Shown here one piece after another: positions 58,228 through 64,000 of a stretch of 64,000 bases of DNA. This stretch comes from Paraescarpia echinospica (taxonomy: Eukaryota > Annelida > Polychaeta > Sabellida > Siboglinidae). Where the stretch lies: contig CM034544.1 of assembly GCA_020002185.1 (NCBI GenBank), positions 30,029,842 through 30,093,841 of the forward strand, read 5' to 3'. The translations under genes and the position numbers were made by a program. The notes under the pieces were generated by a model. It made no database searches. It worked only from the letters and a program-made list of their open reading frames with translations, and was not told the origin of the DNA. Each line of letters opens with the position of its first letter. Positions within the stretch are counted from its first letter, which is position 1.

Positions 58228-58622
58228 TCACGCGTGCATGCAAGCACTCGCTTGACAAACACACGCTTAAACACAAGCAAGTCGATTTTCGAATTGGGTA
58301 GATCCTGTGAACTGCGCATCAGATTACATTTGTGCTGCCCCTTAACCCCGGCGAACACTATCAAGACAGATAAATAAGAAACTCGCAACAACGATCTAGC
58401 AGTGTGTGTCAGGTTTAGCTCAACAATATTGAACTTACGTAATGCTGTCAGACACTGCCTAGAGTCTAGAGGCTTGTTTAATTCAATCTTGCTGCTAACT
58501 CAATACTCTTTCTCTGCACAGCTATGCTGATGTCTAGCTCTGCACTCACCGTCAAAGACAATCTCCCGGCTCACCACACCCGTGCCCGTGAGGTTGTTAT
58601 GTTTGGTTTTAGACAAGGCCAT
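54620..58622 (-). CDS. Gene B: filamin repeat - YxxM linker - HECT N-lobe only
   Basis: Six exons with consensus splice sites and compatible phases: 58622-58550, 57812-57765, 57510-57319, 56961-56741, 55948-55846 and 55338-54620 (1356 bases, 451 codons plus stop). The start ATGG at 58622 begins MALSKTKHNNLTGTGVVSRE. Filamin-type repeat over exons 2-3, Ser/Asp-rich linker with GYVDMSG and a neighbouring YSRI, then a HECT N-lobe. The stop comes straight after SPGDVTHIMQD, where gene A continues into the C-lobe, so there is no catalytic Cys. The conserved TRE of the N-lobe in gene A is TQV here. It is either a non-catalytic paralogue or a gene truncated by a 3' rearrangement; open, well-spliced exons argue against long decay. 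Confidence 0.85.
55846..55948 (-). CDS. Gene B exon 5: linker
   Basis: TTCAG acceptor, GTCAGT donor, phase 0 to 1. Encodes SSVLMEDVDSSKYTQQEG and a basic end. No close match in gene A, which has three short exons here. Confidence 0.7.
56741..56961 (-). CDS. Gene B exon 4: linker with YxxM
   Basis: TTACAG acceptor, GTAGGT donor, phase 1 to 0. Starts SPIRLDCCC, then a His/Ser/Asp-rich stretch and DGYVDMSGYSRI. Partner of gene A exon 16574-16797 in position, length and phase. Confidence 0.82.
57319..57510 (-). CDS. Gene B exon 3: filamin repeat
   Basis: TTGCAG acceptor, GTAAGT donor, phase 1 to 1. AGEGALEVTILSET ... LHFVKFTPS ... YACISFNSTELP. Partner of gene A exon 10828-11004, 15 bp longer. 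Confidence 0.88.
57765..57812 (-). CDS. Gene B exon 2
   Basis: 48 bp, TTACAG acceptor, GTAAGT donor, phase 1 to 1. Encodes KMVTSYTVGKTFEFE, the first strands of the filamin repeat. Confidence 0.85.
57886..57962. repeat. (GT)n microsatellite in gene B intron 1
   Basis: About 38 GT units, followed by a TA-rich stretch. Confidence 0.95.
58139..58226. repeat. (CA)n microsatellite in gene B intron 1
   Basis: About 43 CA units, 180 bp from the (GT)n tract. The two are complementary and could pair in the transcript. Confidence 0.95.
58550..58622 (-). CDS. Gene B exon 1 (start codon)
   Basis: ATGG start in a GAAG context, donor GTGAGT, ends in phase 1. No signal peptide; the start is hydrophilic, so the protein is probably cytoplasmic. 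Confidence 0.8.
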
Positions 58623-59173
58623 CTTCACTACACTACAACACAACAACATAAATGGCATTGATAACCCGGGTGAAAGGATATCCAGTTTTGGTGTGGTTTC
58701 TTGTCAAGAACTCATGATGTAATTGTCTCTTTTCGTTATCAATTATCCTATGTCTACACATGCAGCCGCGTGGCGCGATGGGTACCTGTACGCACCCGTA
58801 CGAATTCCCCTACTGAGGCAAAACTGTTCATCTATGGGAAATTATTTCCGCGTAAAGGGAAGTAGCTAAATACAAAACATAAGTGATACTAATTTAAGGC
58901 ACCACGAAAAACCTTCAACAGAACCACCCTGGACACCACGAAAAATCTGTACACCAGCACACTCGTCGTCTATAGAAGTCACGTCCGGCAGCAGCTGAAG
59001 ATCCAGTTGAAATGTGCATGAACTGTCAAGCGCACACCACACAACGGGCCGACATATTCTTTCACAATATTTAACAAAATTAAACAACATTACCACCCAG
59101 AGCTGCGAGCTTCAGACGACATGCGGACAAGGATGCCTTTCGCTTATCGAGAGCAAAACAATTTTCCAACTAC
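58623..59173. other. Upstream region of gene B
   Basis: Expected to hold the gene B promoter and 5' UTR. No TATA box or other element that I can support. A 76-codon frame at 58866-59096 (-) has no recognised family. Confidence 0.35.
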
Positions 59174-60318
59174 GTATAGCTCGCCCTCCCCAGATAGCTG
59201 TCAATTTTATTTTTTAACATATTCACACTTCTAGCATTAATACAATCATCATATAATTTGTTCCAGTCATTTATTGCCCTCTGAGAGAATGAGTATTTTC
59301 TGACAATTAACCGACGCTGTTCTTTAACTAATGCCGCATTGTGCCCTTTGATATTACTGCCGTCTTTATCAGTTTGAAGAAAATATTTATATCAATATTT
59401 TGATATAAATACATACATAAATACATTTGACTAATGTGGCTAAATCATCTTGTAAAAAGTGTTTATGTGTATCTGTTTTAACTCTGCTGAACACTTTTGT
59501 ATCGTCTGCAAATGTCACTACTTTGCTTGATACATCACCATCCAAATCATTTATATATACCAAGAATAATATAGGTCCCAACACTGACATATGTGGCACT
59601 CAACTCAAAACTGGTTTCCAGTTTGAAATCTCCCCCTCTACTGTTACTCTCTGTCTTCTGTCTGTCAACCAAGTTTGTATCCAACTGACCACACCATCCC
59701 CTATACCATGGGCTTTAAGTTTAAGCAACAATCTTTGATGTGATACTTTATCAAATACTTTCTGAAAATCTAGGTAGACAACATCCACTAGTGACCCATC
59801 GTTTATCCACTTTTTTTGTGTCTTCAAAAACACGTAAGAGGTTTGTTAGACAAGACCTAGTCTTCAAGAACCCATGCTGAGATTCATTTATTCATTTGTG
59901 TTTTAAAAGGATTTTTACAAGGAATCTTATATAAGCGTTTCCAGTAATTTGCATAAAACTGATGTTAAGCTAACTGGTCTGTAATTATGTGTCTTGCTCC
60001 TCGATCCCTTTATTAAATAATGGTGTAATGTTTCTTTCCATTCCAATGGAACGATTCTCTCTTTAAGTGACAATTTAAAGAATATAGCAAGTGGTGTACC
60101 GATTTGCTCAACAATTTTCTTAAGCAGTTTCGGTGTTATCACGTAAATTCCAGGAGATTTGTTTTCTTTCATGTTCTTGATTTTCCTTGATATCATTTCA
60201 CGAGTAACAAACAAATGACATAAATGATCTGATTCATCCACTTCAACTTTAGTAACTGGCACTGGCAGTGAACTGATATCTTCTGTGGTAAACGCTTAGC
60301 TGAAATACTCTTGTAATA
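59174..60318 (-). pseudogene. CR1-like LINE reverse-transcriptase fragment, minus orientation
   Basis: Starts near YFS...TTEDISSLPVP (60310), then MKENKSPGIYVITPKLL, LKERIVPLEWKE, NYRPVSLTSVLCKLLE (60262-59927). The next 80 bp have lost frame. Then VDVVYLDFQKVFDKVSHQRL (59833-59600), SVLGPILFLVYINDLDGDV and the catalytic TFADDTKVF (59599-59387). The last part is a C-terminal domain, KGHNAALVKEQRRL ... YSFSQRAINDWNKLYDD ... NARSVN, with a stop near 59174. Same family as 1-820 and 61290-62426. 5'-truncated, several frame breaks. Confidence 0.88.
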
Positions 60319-60596
60319 GAATAAGCTAATTAAGAACGAGCTTAGCATGACAGCTTACACTCACTTATCTTTAAAGATAATTGACCTCCAATCATCATCA
60401 TTTATTGTAGTGTAGCTGAATACTTCCAAAAGACGTCGAGATGGTGTTCCTTTGAAGCAGTCCTAAGGACTCGATACTGTGCTATATAAGAAATTGCATT
60501 TTCATGAATTAATACCAGTGCCCGTTGCGCGGCTAATTGGAATTGTTGTTGGAATTGGAATTATTTTCAGTCAGCAATATGGATAAGGGAAAGAGA
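60319..60596. other. Short spacer, nothing recognised
   Basis: Between the LINE fragment and the GA arrays. Confidence 0.35.
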
Positions 60597-60655
60597 GGGG
60601 GGGTGAAAGAGAGAGACAGAAAGAGACAGAGAGAGAGAGAGAAAGGGGAGAGCGC

Positions 60656-60707
<52 letters not shown>

Positions 60708-60915
60708 AGAAGGAGGAGGAGGGCAGAGGAAGGAAGGGGAGGATAGAGAGAGAGGAGAGGGACAGAGGATATAGAGGGAGGATGGAAAAGAGAGGAGAGG
60801 GATGGATAGATCTGAGGAAGGAGAGGAAAGAGGGAGGGATAAATATTAGCATCGATCAAGATCAATATCAAGAAGCATTGCTACACATTAAAAGTAGGCT
60901 GCGATTAATATTATC

Positions 60916-60949
<34 letters not shown>

Positions 60950-61074
60950 TGAGAGAGAGAGAGAGAGGAGAGGAGAGGGAGAGGGAGAGAGAGAAAGGAC
61001 ATGAGATACAGGAGACATTAGAACATATTAGAGATTAAGCCGAGGGAAGGGGAGGGAGAGAGTTTCCAGGGGAG

Positions 61075-61131
<57 letters not shown>

Positions 61132-61180
61132 GGAGAGAGACATTAAGGGAGAGACAGAGGAGAGAGAGGGAGGAGACAGG

Positions 61181-61227
<47 letters not shown>

Positions 61228-61230
61228 TGC
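60597..61230. repeat. (GA)n-rich microsatellite region
   Basis: Three main GA blocks (60597-60850, 60918-61010, 61072-61230) with short unique spacers. Long Leu/Ser frames on the minus strand are artefacts of the CT repeats. Confidence 0.95.
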
Positions 61231-61289
61231 ACATTGCATTAAATCGACAAGCTGAACCATATGCCACAGTTTGTTAACTAAGCAAGGCT

Positions 61290-62426
61290 ACGCAGGTACA
61301 ACAATCTATGTTAAATAAGTCCAGGGGAGAGAATGTGTTAGACATAGTTTTGTCCTCACAGAATGAATTAGTTGACAATGTTAAATTATGTGAGCCTCTG
61401 GGAAGTAGTGATCACAACCAGATACATTTTACCATCAAAGTAAAATCATAAAGAAATAATAAAAAGCAATTCAGGAGAAATTTCCACAAAGGAAGATATA
61501 AGGAAATGAGGAAATATTTAGCAAAGATAGACTGGAATAATACACTGAAGAATAAGACAGCAACAGAATGCTGGAATATCTTAAAGAATGAAATAGAGTG
61601 CATCGTAGATAAATTTGTTCCCTTCAAAAAACAAGGGAAACGGACCAGAAAGAAATACTTATCGAAAGAAGCCATTAAAAAAATTAAGTATAAACAAATG
61701 ATGTGGAAGTCATATAGACATACTGGAAATGACGAAGACTACAACATTTATAAAGAAGCACTAAACCAAGCTACAGCTGAAATTAGAAATTCAAAGAGAA
61801 GTTATGAACATAAATTAGCTTGTAATATAAAACATGACAGCAAGAGTTTTTATGCGTATGTTCGAAGCAAACAGAAAGTTTAGGATAAGGTCGGTCCTCT
61901 AGAAGATAGTGCTGGAAATATAATATCAGAAGGATTCTTAATGGCTGAAGACCTAAATGAGTATTTTAGTTCAGTGTTTACCAGAGAAGACACTAGTTCA
62001 CTGCCAGTACCAGAGGCTAAGTTCAAGGGGGCAGAATCAGACTATTTAAGACAGTTAATTGTAACCCCAGAAATGGTAGCTAAGAAAATTAGGGCTATGA
62101 AGGAAAATAAATCGCCTGGAGTGGATGGTATTCCACCCAAACTACTATTGGAAATTGTAGAACAAATTAGCATACCGCTTGCAACAGTTTTCAACTTGTC
62201 ATTAGAAGAGGGAGTGGTTCCTTTAGAATGGAAAGAAGCAAACATTATACCGTTATTTAAAAAAGGTTCGAGAAACAAGTGAAATAATTATAGACAAGTT
62301 AGTTTAACATCGGTGATTTGTAAATTATTAGAAAGACTAATTAAAGATCACATGGTGGATTTTCTTGTTAAACATAACTTGATAAACCCATCTCAACATG
62401 GGTTTCTAAAAGCGAGGTCATGCTTA
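61290..62426 (+). pseudogene. CR1-like LINE ORF2 fragment, plus orientation
   Basis: End of endonuclease (ENVLDIVLSSQNELVDN, GSSDHNQIHFTIK), linker (61506-61883, WNNTLKNKTATECWNILKNE), then EDLNEYFSSVFTREDTSSLP, MKENKSPGVDGIPPKLLLE and WKEANIIPLFKKGSRNK, with stops after each part, and SLTSVICKLLERLIKDHMV, NPSQHGFLKARSC. The sequence breaks off at about 62426 within the polymerase. It supplies the segment that is deleted from the copy at 1-820. Confidence 0.88.
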
Positions 62427-62605
62427 ATAGTAGTGTTATCTATGATTAATAATGGGAAAGTCACAATTTTTCTTCTGGCTGTTGTGAAAAGCATGTACTT
62501 AGTTTTGCTTAAGTTTAGAGAAAATTTGTTAAGTTTTAGCCAATCACTAATTTTTTCCAGTTCTCTATTTATAGCAACATCTACGTTTCCATTTTGTTCA
62601 TATGT
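62426..62605 (-). pseudogene. Different LINE polymerase fragment, inverted
   Basis: Minus-strand NVDVAINRELEKISDWLKLN, LNLSKTKYMLFTT and IIDNTTIKH, the segment after the catalytic FADD motif in another LINE family (the neighbour family has a different sequence at this point). Joined head to head with the plus-strand fragment. Confidence 0.75.
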
Positions 62606-62751
62606 TGAAAATGAGTCGAGACCTCGCGCTGTGGATGGCCTGCGTTGAGGCGCGTCTCCCGGGTGGCGGATGGGGGAACCCTTCCTCGGAGGGGGTGCAC
62701 CGGATAATACAGAAGAAGGTGTCGCGGACCAAACTATCCTAGGTGAAGGAC

Positions 62752-62905
62752 AACACTGATTCCAAACCCGGGTAGACCCAGTTCGATAGCCTGGTAAGGC
62801 AGTGGGTCTAGGAGAAGGAACTCTGATTCCAAACCCGGGTAGACCGAACCCGTTAGCCTTGGAGGGCAGTCGGTCTAGGAGAAGGAAACTCTGATTACAA
62901 ACCAC
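62752..62905. repeat. Tandem block in the LINE 5' region
   Basis: CTGATTCCAAACCCGGGTAG and GTGGGTCTAGGAGAAGGAA recur about 2.3 times with a 66-bp step. Repeated 5' units of this kind often act as promoter monomers in LINEs. Confidence 0.8.
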
Positions 62906-63002
62906 CTGTTGCCTTACAGGTTGTGGTTCATCGGAACCAAAGGCTAGGCCCACCGCCTATAACTGTGGTTGGCGTCAGGAAGGGCATCCGGCCACAAAAA
63001 TC

Positions 63003-64000
63003 ATGCTAAATCCAAAAATGAAAATGATGATTCAGCGAGCCTCGGATGCAGTTAGGGCGTACCCTGTAAGCGACGCGCAGAGGACTCGCCTGACCTCTGT
63101 GAAAAGTGGACAAGGGCTACCGGGCCTTGGGCGGTCCCGGTTAAAGAGGTTAGTCCGGATGAGAGTGGGGACATTGAATGTGGGGACAATGACTGGACGA
63201 GGAAGGGAGTTGGCGGATCTGATGGAGAGGAGGAGGATGGGAGTGCTGTGTGTGCAGGAGACTCGGTGGAAGGGGAACAAAGCGAGAGAGTTGGGAGGAA
63301 ACTGCAAGCTGCTATATAGTGGAACAGATGAGCGAGGGCGAAATGGGGTGGGGATAGTGCTACACAAAGAACTTAAAGATAGCCTAGTGAGTGTGAGCAG
63401 AAGGAACGATCGATTGATGAGTGTCAAGCTGGGCTTAGGTGAGACGGTGGTTAACATCATATGCGCGTATGCCCCCCAAGCGGGCTGTGAAGAGGAGGAG
63501 AAGGAAACCTTCTGGAGACAGATGGATCAAGAGCTCAGGTCGATACCAGAGAGAGAAAGGGTGATTGTAGGCGGAGACCTAAACGGTCACGTGGGAATGA
63601 GTAGAGATGAGATTGAGAGGATACACGGTGGCTGGGGAGTGGGAGAGAGGAACGAGGAAGGCGAAAGGGTAGTAGGCTTTGCGATGGCATTTGATTTGGC
63701 GATAGGGAATACTTTCTTCGAGAAGAGAGCGAGCCAGTTGGTGACCTACAGGAGTGGAGGAAGAGAAAGTCAAATAGACTTCCTAATGTGTAGAAGATCC
63801 CATCTGAAAGAAGCTAAGAACTGCAAGGTCATAAACGGGGAAAGTGTGGCGGCACAACACAAAGTACTGGTGATGGACTGGGAGATTAAGTGTAGTAAGA
63901 AAAGAAGACCAGAGCAGGTGACACCGAAGATCAAGTGGTGGAGATTGAAAGAAGAGGGCCCAAAGACGCAGTTTAGGGAGAAAGTGTTGGAGGAAAGGAG
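63003..64000 (+). CDS. RTE-like LINE ORF: endonuclease domain, open to the edge
   Basis: In-frame ATGs at 63003 and 63159, no stop to base 64000. From the second ATG: MRVGTLNVGTMTGRGRELAD, VLCVQETRWKGNKA (catalytic Glu), GVGIVLHKELKD, NIICAYAPQAG, VIVGGDLNGHVG (metal-binding Asp/Asn), YRSGGRESQIDFLMCRR, and AAQHKVLVMDW, where the catalytic His lies. This is a complete apurinic-type endonuclease of RTE-type LINEs, followed by the linker WWRLKEEGPKTQFREKVLEE before the reverse transcriptase, which is outside the window. No disabling change is visible in this part. The true start could be either ATG; the second matches the start of conserved sequence. Confidence 0.88.
   Translation, partial: MLNPKMKMMIQRASDAVRAYPVSDAQRTRLTSVKSGQGLPGLGRSRLKRLVRMRVGTLNVGTMTGRGRELADLMERRRMGVLCVQETRWKGNKARELGGNCKLLYSGTDERGRNGVGIVLHKELKDSLVSVSRRNDRLMSVKLGLGETVVNIICAYAPQAGCEEEEKETFWRQMDQELRSIPERERVIVGGDLNGHVGMSRDEIERIHGGWGVGERNEEGERVVGFAMAFDLAIGNTFFEKRASQLVTYRSGGRESQIDFLMCRRSHLKEAKNCKVINGESVAAQHKVLVMDWEIKCSKKRRPEQVTPKIKWWRLKEEGPKTQFREKVLEER

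Larger units (their letters stand above)
62606..64000 (+). mobile_element. RTE-like LINE, 5' part, running off the window
   Basis: GC-rich 5' region with a repeated 65-bp block (62752-62905), the GGCGTCAGGAAGGGCATCCG element found before the ORF of RTE-type LINEs, then an open frame to the window end. It seems the youngest element here. Confidence 0.8.

Noticed and set aside
57844..58391. Cys/Val- and Thr/His-rich frames in gene B intron 1
   Set aside because: Translations of (GT)n and (CA)n microsatellites.
60533..61267. Leu/Ser-rich minus-strand frames
   Set aside because: Translations of (CT)n repeats; no biological signal.
62393..62953. 186-codon minus-strand frame with an apparent Pro/Arg-rich N-terminus
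   Set aside because: A chance fusion of antisense RTE 5' region with a genuine LINE fragment; only 62426-62605 is kept.

Overview
The window is a stretch of animal nuclear genome, AT-rich, with spliced genes, long introns and a dense, diverse load of transposable elements (CR1-like and RTE-like LINEs, a Penelope-like relic, Ty3/gypsy, several hAT-type elements, a pogo-like element, and a THAP/DDE/YqaJ element of ISL2EU type). That mixture, plus filamin-HECT genes and many minisatellites, points to a marine invertebrate such as a mollusc or lancelet. The species cannot be fixed from the sequence alone.

Two genes look like real host genes. They are paralogues arranged tail to tail. Gene A (+, exons between 10828 and 43656) and gene B (-, exons between 58622 and 54620) share the same plan: one filamin-type Ig repeat, a serine-rich linker with a conserved tyrosine motif of type YxxM, and a HECT ubiquitin-ligase domain. 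Intron positions and phases match where the two can be compared. Gene A keeps the catalytic-cysteine loop of HECT. Gene B is complete from its start codon but stops before the HECT C-lobe, and a LINE 3' tail lies just beyond its stop. Exons 1-2 of gene A were not found.

Layout. 1-2050: LINE (-) with an SGNH-esterase ORF1 and an internally deleted ORF2. 2440-3490: dispersed repeats and a 38-bp minisatellite. 3520-9140: a second LINE (-), split by a 554-bp hAT-like insertion and by a 945-bp insertion with a 26-bp target duplication. 10.8-43.7 kb: gene A, whose 17-kb third visible intron holds a 48-bp satellite (17.2-19.4 kb) and a nested stack of mobile elements (19.98-33.95 kb: repeat > hAT, LINE fragment, ISL2EU element > LINE, SINE-like repeat). 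34.6-35.8 kb: pogo-like element. 36.8-37.4 kb: 112-bp tandem repeat. 39.77-41.05 kb: a second copy of the repeat that hosts the stack. 47.3-50.7 kb: 3'-truncated gypsy element. 50.8-51.05 kb: THAP-domain exon. 52.5-53.3 kb: LINE and Penelope remnants. 54.3-58.6 kb: gene B. 59.2-62.6 kb: LINE pieces in opposite orientations around GA-rich arrays. 62.6-64.0 kb: 5' part of an RTE-like LINE whose frame is open to the window edge.

Nothing indicates a bacterial, organellar or viral replicon. No operons, CRISPR arrays, rRNA genes or convincing tRNA genes were seen. All function assignments come from motif recognition by eye; no database search was run.
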